From contig NZ_JAEHOH010000009.1 in NCBI RefSeq assembly GCF_016522505.1, positions 62,001-126,000 of the forward strand: DNA of 64,000 bases. Direction: 5' to 3'. Within the stretch, counting starts at the first letter, position 1; the number at the start of each line of letters is the position of its first letter. Both the position numbers and the translations under genes were made by a program. The notes under the pieces are model-generated. The model saw nothing but the letters and a program-made list of their open reading frames with translations, ran no database searches and had not been told where the DNA came from. This DNA comes from Leucobacter chromiisoli (lineage in GTDB: Bacteria > Actinomycetota > Actinomycetes > Actinomycetales > Microbacteriaceae). Positions 1 to 8,337 of the stretch are shown here, in pieces.

Positions 1-754
1 GGAGCTTCTCCAGCTGCTCGTTGAACTTGTCGCGGAAGTCACGATCCTCCTCGCGGAACGCAACTGCGGTCGCCGAGACGGGCGCTCCCTCGACGAGGTT
101 GTACTCGAGCTGGTCCGCGTAGGGCTTGAGCAGCCCGACGATGCCGATGTTGCCGAGGGCGAAGGCGTCGGCTCGCCCGCTGACGACGCTGTCGATGAGG
201 CCGCTGGAGTCGGAGACCTTGACGAGTCGCTCGGCGGGGACGCCTTGCTCGAGCGCGTACTTCTCCTGGCTGGAGCCGGTGAGCACCGCGAGGTTCAGTC
301 CGGACTCGGTGGAGAAGTCGTCGTAGGAGGAGATATCGTCGGGATTCCCCGTCGGGTAGACCAGCGCCTCCTGGAGCACCGTCAGCGGGTTCGAGAAGAG
401 CACCGCCTCGCAACGCTCCGAGGTCACGGTCAGGCCCGTAGTCACCATCGACCAGCGGCTGGCCTGGAGGCCGGGGATAAAGGCCTCGAACTCGGCGACA
501 GAGCCGTTGAGCTTCGTGATGCCGTACTCCTCGAGCGCGGCGAGAGTGACTTCCGGGACGTATCCCGTCACCTCCCCACTCGGCGTGAGGTTGCTGTCCG
601 GCTCGAGCGAGGCGAGAGCGACATCGACCTCGCCGGTCTTCTGGGCCTTCTCGAAGGTGGAGAGGTCCGCGTCGGAACTCCCCGAGCACGCCGCGAGCGA
701 CGTCGCCAATGCGACTGCGGCGATGGCCGCACCCGCTGTTCGCATGAGTTTCAT
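1..754 (-). CDS. Family-3 ABC solute-binding lipoprotein (C-terminus beyond window)
   Basis: Polar amino acid-type extracellular binding protein, expected to be membrane-anchored by lipid and to feed an ABC importer whose permease genes would lie beyond the left edge. The protein starts MKLMRTAG and has a hydrophobic signal segment ending in a lipobox (LAAC, Cys at about residue 27), followed by Ser-rich linker. The body has family features: a 'GYVPEV' segment (here replacing the usual GfdvD), a central 'TTGLTVTSERCEAVLFSNP' stretch and a 'SGLIDSVVSGRADAF' hinge region. A GAAAGGAAA ribosome site sits just upstream of the ATG at 754. It lies 39 bases downstream of the thioesterase on the same strand, so it may share a transcript with the CoA ligase. 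The substrate cannot be read from sequence. The gene has no stop in the window and is therefore partial. Confidence 0.88.
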   Translation of the reverse strand, partial: MKLMRTAGAAIAAVALATSLAACSGSSDADLSTFEKAQKTGEVDVALASLEPDSNLTPSGEVTGYVPEVTLAALEEYGITKLNGSVAEFEAFIPGLQASRWSMVTTGLTVTSERCEAVLFSNPLTVLQEALVYPTGNPDDISSYDDFSTESGLNLAVLTGSSQEKYALEQGVPAERLVKVSDSSGLIDSVVSGRADAFALGNIGIVGLLKPYADQLEYNLVEGAPVSATAVAFREEDRDFRDKFNEQLEKL

Positions 755-793
755 GATGTTTCCTTTCTCAGGTTTTCCGGCATGCGCAAGTGA

Positions 794-1231
794 TCAGGAG
801 GCCTCGAGGTGACCGTGCTCCGCAGCGGTCATGGGGCGCGTCCTCCGGGTCGCGATATCCCAGACGACCACCCAGGATCGAGAGGTGAGGAGCACCTCCC
901 CATCGGGAGAGGCGAGGGTCTCATCGAATCGCAGACTCTTGCGCCCGACATGGGTGAGCCGGACGGTGCAGTCGACATATCCCATCGCGAGGCTGATGGG
1001 GCGATGGTAGTCGGCTTCGACGCGCGCGATCACGTAGTCGGTGGTCTCTGCGTCGAAGCACCCTTCGAACCATCGCGCCCGCCCCTCGTCAACCAGGGAT
1101 AGTGCGACGGCGTGGTATACGTGGCCCTGCGAGTCGATGTCGAGCCAGCGCAGCGGGATCCGATGCGAGGCGGACTGGGGATCGGGATCCAGCAGCGTGC
1201 TTTCCTCCACGGGGACAGCCTGCTCGTTCAT
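794..1231 (-). CDS. 4HBT-fold acyl-CoA thioesterase
   Basis: Hot-dog-fold thioesterase of the 4-hydroxybenzoyl-CoA type, expected to hydrolyse an acyl- or aroyl-CoA in the cytoplasm. The sequence near residue 30 (WLDIDSQGHVYHAVAL) matches the family's D-x-x-GH-V motif with the catalytic Asp, and the length of 145 residues is normal. The start chosen is the ATG at 1231, which overlaps the stop of the upstream CoA ligase as ATGA. Longer in-frame starts would lie inside the ligase gene and give low-complexity Arg-rich sequence. The overlap implies translational coupling, so the enzyme probably acts on, or proof-reads, the product of that ligase. The natural substrate is unknown. Confidence 0.85.
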   Translation of the reverse strand: MNEQAVPVEESTLLDPDPQSASHRIPLRWLDIDSQGHVYHAVALSLVDEGRARWFEGCFDAETTDYVIARVEADYHRPISLAMGYVDCTVRLTHVGRKSLRFDETLASPDGEVLLTSRSWVVVWDIATRRTRPMTAAEHGHLEAS

Positions 1232-2766
1232 TGGGCGCCCTCCGCGTCGTAGACGCCCTCGACGTCGCGTGAGAGCGCCGACTTGCGCACGCGCTGCGTC
1301 GCACCCCGAGGGAAGTCCTCGACGAACTCCACGTATCTGGGCACCTGGTAGTAGGCGAGGCGCTCTCTGCACCACTCGAGTACGGCCTCCGGTCCGATGT
1401 CCGATCCGGGCTCCCGACGAATGAAGATCTTAATGTCTTCCTCGCCCATCTCCGAGGGCACGCCGATTACGGCGGCCTCGGTGATCTCCGGGTTCTGCTC
1501 GGCGACCCGCTCGACCTCCCATGCCGAGACGTTCTCTCCCCGTCTGCGGAGGCTATCGGTGACACGTCCCTGGAACCCGAAGTAGCCGTCCTCCAGCTCC
1601 ACGGCGAGATCACCCGTGCGCACCAGTCCGCCGCTGAGCACGCGCTCGCTCGCCTCGCCGTTCCGGAAGAACCCGGCCATCGTGAGCTTCTCGGCGTGCG
1701 GGCGCAGCACCAGCTCCCCGGGCGATCCCTGCGGAGCCCGGACTCCGGGCTGCGATTCCACCCAGGCCTCGAACTCGGGGATCGGCCGGCCCATCGACCC
1801 GACGGGGCCGTCGATGTTCAGCAGCGCGAAGTCGGCGCCCTCAGTCAGACCGTAGCCCTCGCGGACCTCGACTCCGAAGCGCTCCTCGAATCGGACCCAG
1901 CTGTCCTGCGGACAGGCCGCACCCCAGGCGATCTCAACCGGATTGTCAGCATCGTCGTCTCGCGGCTGCTGCTTCAAGAGCAGGTTCACGACCGCACCCA
2001 GGTAGTGCAGCCGGGTGCAGCCGAACTCGCGGGTCTGATCCCAGCAGCGGGAGGCGCTGAACTTCTCGACCATGGACACCGACGCGCCTGCGAGGATGGC
2101 GGCGTAGATGGCGGTCCAGCCGCCGCCGTGGTAGAGCGGTTCCCAGAGCAGCAGGTTGTCCGCAGGGCCGATCGAGGCCAGATCGCGCGCCGATCGCGCG
2201 CCGAGTTGCAGATAGCGATCGGTCAGCTTGGCGCCCTTCGGTGCTCCGGTGGTGCCCGAGGTGTACGAGACCTGATCCAGTCGATCGAGGTCGTACCAGA
2301 CGGTGTCTACGGTCGGCCGGCCGCAGTCGAGCACCGCCCCCAGATCATCGCCTTCCCGCAGCAGCTCCTCGCTCGGTCGCCGCCACACCTGTCTCGGTCG
2401 CACCCGACTCCGCTGTGACGCGGCGCGCACTACGTCTGCAAACTCCGCCTCCGCGAAGAGGAGGTGGGGGCGCACATCGTCGAGCAGCAACTCGACCCCG
2501 GCCGACTTGAGGTGGATGCTGACCGGGACATGAACCGCGTTGACCCGTTTCAGGGCGTAGACGAGCACGAGGTGCTCGAAGTGGTTGCGGAGCATGACCG
2601 CGACACGGTCTCCCTCGCGTACGCCGATGAGGTCGAGGCCGGTCGCGCACCGCGACACGGCCGAGACGAACTCCTGATAGCTGAGCTCGCCGTCGGCGGA
2701 ACGGACGAAGCATCTCTGCGGGTGCCGCTGCGCCTGTTCGCGAAGGGCGTCGATGAGGGTGTCCAA
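1228..2766 (-). CDS. AMP-forming acyl/aryl-CoA ligase (ANL superfamily)
   Basis: Activates a carboxylic acid to its CoA thioester using ATP. Visible ANL motifs in order: the P-loop-like YTSGTTGAPKGAK (about residue 170), GYGLTEGA (about 305), the hinge/A8 region GRVTDSLRRRGENVSAWEVE (about 405) and a C-terminal PRGATQRVRKSAL that carries the candidate catalytic Lys. Length 512 is typical. The closest flavour is the crotonobetaine/carnitine- or cyclohexanecarboxylate-CoA ligase type, but substrate assignment is not possible by eye. Translation starts at a TTG (2766) preceded by AAGGGAG at good spacing. It overlaps the thioesterase by four bases, and is divergent from an enoyl-CoA hydratase gene across a 100-base AT-rich gap. 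Confidence 0.88.
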   Translation of the reverse strand: MDTLIDALREQAQRHPQRCFVRSADGELSYQEFVSAVSRCATGLDLIGVREGDRVAVMLRNHFEHLVLVYALKRVNAVHVPVSIHLKSAGVELLLDDVRPHLLFAEAEFADVVRAASQRSRVRPRQVWRRPSEELLREGDDLGAVLDCGRPTVDTVWYDLDRLDQVSYTSGTTGAPKGAKLTDRYLQLGARSARDLASIGPADNLLLWEPLYHGGGWTAIYAAILAGASVSMVEKFSASRCWDQTREFGCTRLHYLGAVVNLLLKQQPRDDDADNPVEIAWGAACPQDSWVRFEERFGVEVREGYGLTEGADFALLNIDGPVGSMGRPIPEFEAWVESQPGVRAPQGSPGELVLRPHAEKLTMAGFFRNGEASERVLSGGLVRTGDLAVELEDGYFGFQGRVTDSLRRRGENVSAWEVERVAEQNPEITEAAVIGVPSEMGEEDIKIFIRREPGSDIGPEAVLEWCRERLAYYQVPRYVEFVEDFPRGATQRVRKSALSRDVEGVYDAEGAQ

Positions 2767-2866
2767 GATTACTCCCTTGGTTTATTCGACTGATCGATAT
2801 AAAATAATTATCATGCCCTTCGAGGAACCCGCAAGGGTAACCTGCACCCGATGAGAGAGGAACGCC

Positions 2867-3640
2867 GTGACCGGAAAGATTCGCGTGGAGATCGATGACG
2901 AGGCGATCGCCACGCTCACAATCGACAATCCGCGCAAGCGCAACGCCTGGACCGAGCAGATGCGCGATGAGCTGATCCAGGCCGTCACGGAACTTTCCGC
3001 TGCTCCCCCGGACACTTGCCGGGCGATCGTGCTGACCGGAGAAGGCCCCGACGCCTTCTGCGCCGGCGAGGACCTGAGCGTCGCGATCGAGTTCACCCCG
3101 GAGAACGCCGGCGTCGACCAGTACCGGGATCTCTTCTCGCTCATCCGCAGAGCACCCAAGCCGATCATCGCTGCGATTCGCGGTGTCGCAGCCGGCTCGG
3201 GTATGCAGCTCGCCCTCTGCGCCGACTACCGCGTGAGCCACCCCGACGTCCGCTTTGGACAGCCTGAGGTGCGGACCGGGCAGGCGAGCGTGACGGGAAG
3301 TTGGCTGCTCGCGCAGAGCGTCGGCATCGCCAAGATGCGCTCTCTCGTCCTCAGCGGCGAGCTGGTCAGGGGCTCCGAAGCCTGGCGCCTCGGGCTGGTC
3401 GATCTCCTGACCGACTCCGATGCGGTCCACTCCACGGCGAGGACCGTCGCGCTCCGCCTCTCGGAGGCGCCGATCGAGGCCTATGCCGCCACCAAGCGAG
3501 CGATCTGCGACATGGAGGAGCAGAGCTTTCAGGCGGCGTTCGATATCGCGAACGAGACGCACGCCTGGGTGGCGAGTACCGACGCCGCTCAGCGGGGCAT
3601 CTCGAAGTTCTTCGAGAGCAGGCCTTCGCGCGTGAAGTAG
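2867..3640 (+). CDS. Enoyl-CoA hydratase/isomerase (crotonase) family protein
   Basis: Crotonase-fold enzyme acting on a CoA thioester. The oxyanion-hole segment AFCAGED (about residue 63) and the second one around GVAAGSGMQLALCAD (about residue 106) are clear. By comparison with rat enoyl-CoA hydratase, the Glu in GQPEV is kept but the first catalytic Glu (usually in GGCELA) is Gln here, so simple hydration is not assured. Length 257 is normal. The GTG start is preceded by GAGAGAGGA. It is divergent from the CoA ligase/thioesterase pair, which makes a shared pathway likely. Retro-aldol cleavage, isomerisation or hydrolysis are alternatives. Confidence 0.87.
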   Translation: MTGKIRVEIDDEAIATLTIDNPRKRNAWTEQMRDELIQAVTELSAAPPDTCRAIVLTGEGPDAFCAGEDLSVAIEFTPENAGVDQYRDLFSLIRRAPKPIIAAIRGVAAGSGMQLALCADYRVSHPDVRFGQPEVRTGQASVTGSWLLAQSVGIAKMRSLVLSGELVRGSEAWRLGLVDLLTDSDAVHSTARTVALRLSEAPIEAYAATKRAICDMEEQSFQAAFDIANETHAWVASTDAAQRGISKFFESRPSRVK

Positions 3641-3652
3641 GGCGACTCTCGA

Positions 3653-3838
3653 TCAGCGCTCGTCGTCGAGGCGCTCGGGCGGCAGCGTGCCGTATTCGAT
3701 CCCCCACCGCACCGCCTGGCGCTCGACCCCTATCTTCCGGCAGGCCGACCGAATGTACGACTTGAGCGAGTTCATGCTGATGTAGCTCCGCGTCGCAATC
3801 TCCCAGTTAGTGAAGCCCTGGGTGATGAGTGAGATCAC
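3653..3838 (-). CDS. LuxR-type helix-turn-helix fragment, out of frame with the upstream ATPase
   Basis: A 61-residue reading frame that is almost entirely a LuxR/GerE DNA-binding domain: helices around ISLITQGFTNWEIATRSY and NSLKSYIRSACRKIGV. The canonical domain start (LSPRE) is also encoded, but about ten codons upstream of the first possible GTG start (3838), inside the end of the ATPase gene and in a different frame (+1 relative to the ATPase). Either translation begins at an unrecognised codon, or ribosomes shift frame at the end of the ATPase gene, or one base is wrong or mutated and the true product is an ATPase-LuxR fusion. The frame contains no other ATG, GTG or TTG nearby. A local regulatory role is inferred from the domain only. 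Confidence 0.6.
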   Translation of the reverse strand: MISLITQGFTNWEIATRSYISMNSLKSYIRSACRKIGVERQAVRWGIEYGTLPPERLDDER

Positions 3839-3845
3839 CTCATCC

Positions 3846-5123
3846 TCACGCGGGCTGAGGCCCTTGTTCTGCGCGTAGCGTGGACGTTCCGCTCTCGAGC
3901 TCTGGCCAGCCGGTCGTGAGGTAGGCCTCGAGGGCGCGGTGCCGGAAGGTGTACTTCCTGCCCCTGGAGATGATCCCGCGCACGGTGTCGAGCCGCTGCG
4001 CGAACGGGCCCGCGTTCGTGGCGTTGTCGTATCCCATCGCCCTGGCGATGCCGGTGAGGGTTCGATGCTTCGGATCCATCTCGGCCATGCGCGTCACGAA
4101 TTCCTGCTCCTTCGGGGGCAGCCTGTCGAGAATGCGCTCGACGTGTGCCGTCGCCTCATGGCGAGCAGCCTCCCACCCGCTGACCACCTCGTCGAGCGTG
4201 ATCACATCGCCCGTCCCCGCGTACCAGGCCCGCTCGCCCGCCAGCTGGAAGAGGAACGGCTCACCGCAGCTGACCGAGACGATCATCTCCGCGGCCTCGG
4301 GAGTCATCCGGATCGTGCTGATTCCACCGGTCTCGTCGGAAGATTCCCAGCCCGGGTCGATGAACGGGCTGAGGGCGAAGAGGAGATCCTCGTCCGATAT
4401 CGGTTCGAGAGTGTTGGTCGCGAAGCGCCGGGCGAAGGTGGCGCCGCTTCGGGAAGAGGCCTTCTCGGCGAACTCGGGCAGGCCGGTGAGATAGACGGCG
4501 ATCGGGAGCGCGCGCTGGTCGACGATGCCGCCCGGCAGTTCGACGGGCATCTTCGCGGTGATCGCGTCCCCCAGGCTGATCAGCAGCTGCGACAGCGCGT
4601 TCTCATCGGAGACGTTCTGGATTTCATCGATGTGGACGAGTACGACGCGTCCCGCCCGTCTCGCGGCCACCCCTACCTCGATGAGCAGCTCGGTGAGCAC
4701 GGAGTACGGCTCGGGACCCGTAGCCCGGTCGATCGTCAGGGAGATCCCGCTCGCGGCGACCTGCCGCACTCGTTCGAGGATGCCGGTGATCCTCTGCTCG
4801 CGCGCGGCCGCCAGGCCTGCTTGATCGGAGAGTCGCAGGATCGCGGCGGCGACGGCCTTCAACGGATCCGCGCCTGCGGGAAGACGTACCTGCGGGGTCA
4901 CCCAGTCGCCGTCCGCCGCGGCCTTCTCGGCGATGCGACGCACGAGTGTCGACTTGCCCAATCCGGGTTCGCCGAGGATGGTTCGACCGCGCTCCGGCAT
5001 CCCGGCGTGCAGCCGCGGCCGCACGACCGCCGACCACTCGGTCAGTTGGCTGATCCGCCCGGCCCAGACAACGGGAACCGTGTCGGAGCCCGGGGTGAAG
5101 GGGTTATCGAGAGGGCTGCGCAC
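3846..5123 (-). CDS. AAA/STAND-type ATPase
   Basis: P-loop ATPase of 425 residues. Walker A is GEPGLGKST (about residue 50), and the Walker B-like stretch VVLVHIDEIQN is near residue 170. The C-terminal half resembles a winged-helix region (RTLTGIARAMGYDNATNAG). The N-terminus has an NPFTP start typical of Orc/Cdc6- or MalT-like ATP-binding modules found as regulators in actinobacteria. The probable start is GTG at 5123. No ribosome site is visible, so it may be leaderless. Its stop lies within the sequence that encodes the beginning of the downstream LuxR domain, suggesting the pair was, or still is, one signalling ATPase. The upstream region holds a 12-base direct repeat. Function beyond ATP binding is not known. 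Confidence 0.72.
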   Translation of the reverse strand: MRSPLDNPFTPGSDTVPVVWAGRISQLTEWSAVVRPRLHAGMPERGRTILGEPGLGKSTLVRRIAEKAAADGDWVTPQVRLPAGADPLKAVAAAILRLSDQAGLAAAREQRITGILERVRQVAASGISLTIDRATGPEPYSVLTELLIEVGVAARRAGRVVLVHIDEIQNVSDENALSQLLISLGDAITAKMPVELPGGIVDQRALPIAVYLTGLPEFAEKASSRSGATFARRFATNTLEPISDEDLLFALSPFIDPGWESSDETGGISTIRMTPEAAEMIVSVSCGEPFLFQLAGERAWYAGTGDVITLDEVVSGWEAARHEATAHVERILDRLPPKEQEFVTRMAEMDPKHRTLTGIARAMGYDNATNAGPFAQRLDTVRGIISRGRKYTFRHRALEAYLTTGWPELESGTSTLRAEQGPQPA

Positions 5124-5126
5124 GTA

Positions 5127-5168
5127 TTAAAGTTATCACCGAACTGAGTAATTTAGTTAAGATTATCA
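5127..5168. promoter_or_regulatory. Imperfect direct repeat in front of the ATPase gene
   Basis: TTAAAGTTATCA (5127-5138) and TTAAGATTATCA (5157-5168) match at 10 of 12 bases and start exactly 30 bases apart, about three helical turns. The stretch is much richer in A and T than its surroundings and directly abuts the ATPase start. It could be a tandem operator or part of a promoter. A similar ATTATCA occurs at 2807-2813 in the divergent promoter gap of the neighbouring CoA genes. Confidence 0.4.
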
Positions 5169-5218
5169 GTGTCTTGGTTTCTGTCTGGAACTTCCTGTCG
5201 CTGAGAAAGAGGTTGCCC

Positions 5219-5947
5219 CTACCGCCGCGGAACCAGCGGCGAGTGCTGCTGCACCCAGCTGTACATCGCCACTGCGGCGGCGGCCGAGGCGTTGATGGAG
5301 CGGGTCGATCCGTACTGCGTGATCTCGACCACGGCCTCAGCGACCGCGACCGCCTCCGTGGTCAGCCCTGGGCCTTCCTGGCCGAACAGCATGACGCAGC
5401 GCTCGGGCCAGTCGAAGGTCTCCATCGGCACGCAGCCGGGCACGTTGTCGATCGCGATGATCGGGATCCCCTCGTCCCGCGCCCACGCCGCGAGCGCCGC
5501 GACGTCCTCGCGGTGCTCGACGTGCTGGTATCGGTCGGTGACCATGGCGCCGCGCTTGTTCCAGCGCCGCCGCCCCACGATGTGCACGGTGTCGGCCGCG
5601 AACGCGTTGGCGCTGCGCACGATCGAGCCGATGTTCATGTCGTGCTGCCAGTTCTCGATGGCCACGTGGAAGGGGTGCCGCTTCTCGTCGAGGTCGGCGA
5701 CGATCGCCTCCATGCGCCAGTAGCGGTAGCGATCGATCACGTTCCGGGTGTCCCCGTGCTCGAGCAGCTCGGGATCGTAGCGATCCTCCGTCGGCCACGT
5801 CTCGCGCCCGCCCGGCCACGGCCCGACACCCGAGGTGGTGCGCTCCGGATGCCCGGTCGCAGCGGCCGCCGCGGGAAGGGCCGATCGACGGGGCGATGGA
5901 TCCTCGAGGGCGGGATCGCGGTGCGGTGCGGAGGCGTCATCAGTCAC
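5219..5947 (-). CDS. SpoU/TrmH-family RNA 2'-O-ribose methyltransferase
   Basis: SPOUT-fold methyltransferase acting on tRNA or rRNA. The family motifs are in order: ENWQHDMNIGSIVRSANAF (motif 1 with N and the catalytic-type Arg), IIAIDNVPG, VMLFGQEGPGL (motif 2) and ITQYGSTRSINASAAAAVAMY (motif 3, the AdoMet-binding knot). An N-terminal 60-residue Pro/Ala-rich extension precedes the catalytic domain. Length 242. The gene is convergent with nothing and divergent from the AI-2E permease gene, with the starts about 50 bases apart. The target nucleotide cannot be read from the sequence. Confidence 0.88.
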   Translation of the reverse strand: MTDDASAPHRDPALEDPSPRRSALPAAAAATGHPERTTSGVGPWPGGRETWPTEDRYDPELLEHGDTRNVIDRYRYWRMEAIVADLDEKRHPFHVAIENWQHDMNIGSIVRSANAFAADTVHIVGRRRWNKRGAMVTDRYQHVEHREDVAALAAWARDEGIPIIAIDNVPGCVPMETFDWPERCVMLFGQEGPGLTTEAVAVAEAVVEITQYGSTRSINASAAAAVAMYSWVQQHSPLVPRR

Positions 5948-5996
5948 CCGCCTATCCTCGCATTCCGCGCGGCTCGCCAGCGGCTACAGTGAAGCA

Positions 5997-7103
5997 ATGG
6001 CACCCGCAGCTTCCCCACCCGATGCTCGCCCCGCGTCCCGTTCGCCGCTCCCTCCCGCGTTGACGACGCTGCTCGCTCTCGCCGCGGCGATCGTCGTGCT
6101 CGCCGGCATGTCCTTCGGGCGGGATCTCATCGGTCCGCTCGCCGTCGCCGCCGTCATCGTGGTGATCTGCCACCCGGTGCGCCACCCGCTCGAGCGCATC
6201 GGTTGCCCGCGCTGGCTCGCGACCACAGCGGTCATCGCGGTCGCCTACGCGGTCCTCGTCGCCATGGCGCTGCTGCTCACCTTCGCCGGGGTGGAGTTCA
6301 CCGCCCTGGTGCTCGACTACGCCGGCGAGCTGCGTGCGACGGTCGACACGATCGTCGCCTGGCTGGGGGAGATGGGCCTGCACTCCCAGGCCTCAGACAC
6401 CGTGGCCGCGATGCTCGCGCCGTCGTCGCTCATCCGCTTCATCACGTCGCTCGGCAGCGGCATGCTCGGAGTCGCCACCGCGCTCTTCTTCATCTTCGCC
6501 TACGTGCTGTTCATGGCGGCCGATGCCGCCCGCTACGATCGCGCGACATCGGACTTCGGGCCGTCGGCGAAGCCGGCCATGATCCGCTTCGAGGCCTTCA
6601 ACCGGGGTGTGCGCCGCTACTACGTGGTCAACGCCTGCTTCGGTCTCGTCGTCGCGGTGATCGACGGGCTCGCCCTCTGGGCCCTCGGCGTACCCGCCCC
6701 TCTTGTCTGGGCGATCCTGTCGTTCGTCACCAATTTCGTGCCGAACATCGGTTTCGTGCTCGGGCTCGTGCCCCCGGCGGTGCTGGCGCTCGTGGTGGGA
6801 GGCTGGCCGCTGATGCTCGCGGTGATCGCCATCTACTGCGTCGTGAACGTCGTGCTGCAGGTGCTGGTGCAGCCGAAGTTCGTGAGCGACGCCGTCAATC
6901 TCAGCCTGACCCTGAGCTTCTTCTCGGTGCTGTTCTGGACCTTCGTGATCGGCCCTCTCGGTGCGATCCTCTCGATCCCGCTCACCCTGCTGCTGCGGGC
7001 GCTGATCCTCGAGAGGGATCCCGGCACCCGCTGGCTGCGCTGGCTCTCCGGGGACACCTCGGCGACGGAGGAGCAACTGGTCGCGGCCCGGAAGACCTCG
7101 TAG
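5997..7103 (+). CDS. AI-2E-family transmembrane permease
   Basis: Polytopic membrane protein of the AI-2 exporter/YdiK-PerM family, with about eight hydrophobic segments. A paired helix starts LTTLLALAAAIVVLAGM, and a signature C-terminal region reads FVLGLVPPAVLALVVGGWP and FVIGPLGAILSIPLTLLL. The start at 5997 was chosen because upstream in-frame sequence is Arg/Ser-rich and overlaps the SpoU gene on the other strand. Length 368 is typical. Proteins of this family transport very different substrates (signals, ions, metabolites), so quorum-signal export should not be assumed. It runs in the same direction as glycerate kinase, 10 bases upstream. Confidence 0.83.
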   Translation: MAPAASPPDARPASRSPLPPALTTLLALAAAIVVLAGMSFGRDLIGPLAVAAVIVVICHPVRHPLERIGCPRWLATTAVIAVAYAVLVAMALLLTFAGVEFTALVLDYAGELRATVDTIVAWLGEMGLHSQASDTVAAMLAPSSLIRFITSLGSGMLGVATALFFIFAYVLFMAADAARYDRATSDFGPSAKPAMIRFEAFNRGVRRYYVVNACFGLVVAVIDGLALWALGVPAPLVWAILSFVTNFVPNIGFVLGLVPPAVLALVVGGWPLMLAVIAIYCVVNVVLQVLVQPKFVSDAVNLSLTLSFFSVLFWTFVIGPLGAILSIPLTLLLRALILERDPGTRWLRWLSGDTSATEEQLVAARKTS

Positions 7104-7113
7104 GCTGACGGTC

Positions 7114-8310
7114 ATGGCCGGCCGTGCACCGCTGATCGTGATCGCCCCGGACTCGTTCAAGGGCAGTTGCTCCTCGCCCGAGGCCGGGAGTGCGCTCGCG
7201 CTCGGCGTGCGCGACGCGCTCGGGGACGGGATGCGGATCCGCGAGCTGCCCATGGCCGACGGCGGCGAGGGCACGCTCGACGCGCTCGCGGCGGCGTGGG
7301 GAGGCCGGGTGCTCGACGTCGAGACCGTCGATGCGCTGGGGCGGCCCTGTACGGCGCGGTTCGGTCTGAGCGCCGATGGTCGCACCGCGGTCGTCGAGGC
7401 CGCCGAGGCGAACGGGCTTCCTCGGGTGAGCGACGTGCCTGCGCAGCCGCTCCGCGCCGACACGTACGGCGTCGGTCTCATCGCGCTCGAGGCGCTGCGC
7501 CGAGGCGCCGAGGAGATCCTGCTCTGCGTCGGCGGTTCTGCCACGAGCGACGGCGGCTCGGGGTTCCTGCGGGCGCTGGGCGCTCGCCTGCTCGACGAAT
7601 CCGGGGTCGAGATCGACCCCGGCGCGGCGGGGCTCCCGGCGCTGCGCAGCGTCGATCTCTCCGCCCTGGGTCCCGCCGCACGGGCCGCGCGGTGGCGGAT
7701 CGCGGTGGACGTCGACAACCCCCTGGTCGGGCCGAGGGGCGCGGGTGCCGTCTTCGGGCCTCAGAAGGGCGCGGCGCCAGGCGACATCGCGGTGATCGAC
7801 GCCGGCCTCGCGCGGCTGGCTGACGCGCTCGCCTCCCGCGGGGGAGCGAGCGCGGCCTCGCTGACCGCACGACCCGGTCTCGGCGCCGCCGGCGGCCTTC
7901 CCCTCGCGGCGGTGGCGGCGCTCGGCGCCGAGACCGTCCCGGGCGCGGAGCTCGTCGCAGGATCGATCGGCCTCGACGAGGCGCTGGCCGAGGCCTCGCT
8001 GGTGATCGCCGGGGAGGGGCGCCTCGATGCGCAGTCGCTCGGCGGCAAAGTGGTCTCGCGCATCCTCGAAGGGGCGAAGGCGGATCGGACCGGATCCGGG
8101 CGAACGCCGCCGGTCGTCGTCATCGCGGGATCCGTGGAGCTGAGCGCCGCCGAGTGCCGCGCGGCCGGGATCGCCGCGGCCCTCTCGATCGCCCGGGGGC
8201 CCGCGACGCTCGCTGAGCTCACCGACGACTGCGCCGAACTGCTGTCCGAGGCCGCGGCCCAGGCGTGCGGGCTGCTCGCCGCCGCGGCATCCGGCGTGCG
8301 TTCGCGCTGA
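7114..8310 (+). CDS. Glycerate kinase
   Basis: Phosphorylates D-glycerate (glycerate 2-kinase, GlxK/GarK family). The N-terminus IVIAPDSFKGSCSS, the segment ADGGEGTLDAL (about residue 48), VGGSATSDGGSGFLRALG (about residue 140) and GEGRLDAQSLGGKV (about residue 300) are strong family blocks. At 398 residues it is slightly longer than the usual 380. The ATG at 7114 follows the permease stop by 10 bases. No pathway partner for glyoxylate or glycerate is adjacent. Confidence 0.92.
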   Translation: MAGRAPLIVIAPDSFKGSCSSPEAGSALALGVRDALGDGMRIRELPMADGGEGTLDALAAAWGGRVLDVETVDALGRPCTARFGLSADGRTAVVEAAEANGLPRVSDVPAQPLRADTYGVGLIALEALRRGAEEILLCVGGSATSDGGSGFLRALGARLLDESGVEIDPGAAGLPALRSVDLSALGPAARAARWRIAVDVDNPLVGPRGAGAVFGPQKGAAPGDIAVIDAGLARLADALASRGGASAASLTARPGLGAAGGLPLAAVAALGAETVPGAELVAGSIGLDEALAEASLVIAGEGRLDAQSLGGKVVSRILEGAKADRTGSGRTPPVVVIAGSVELSAAECRAAGIAAALSIARGPATLAELTDDCAELLSEAAAQACGLLAAAASGVRSR

Positions 8311-8337
8311 GGGCCCGGCGGCGGGCCCGATCCCGCC

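Noticed and set aside
5997-7103. AI-2E permease as a quorum-sensing exporter
   Set aside because: Family name only; members transport many substrates and no autoinducer synthesis gene is nearby.
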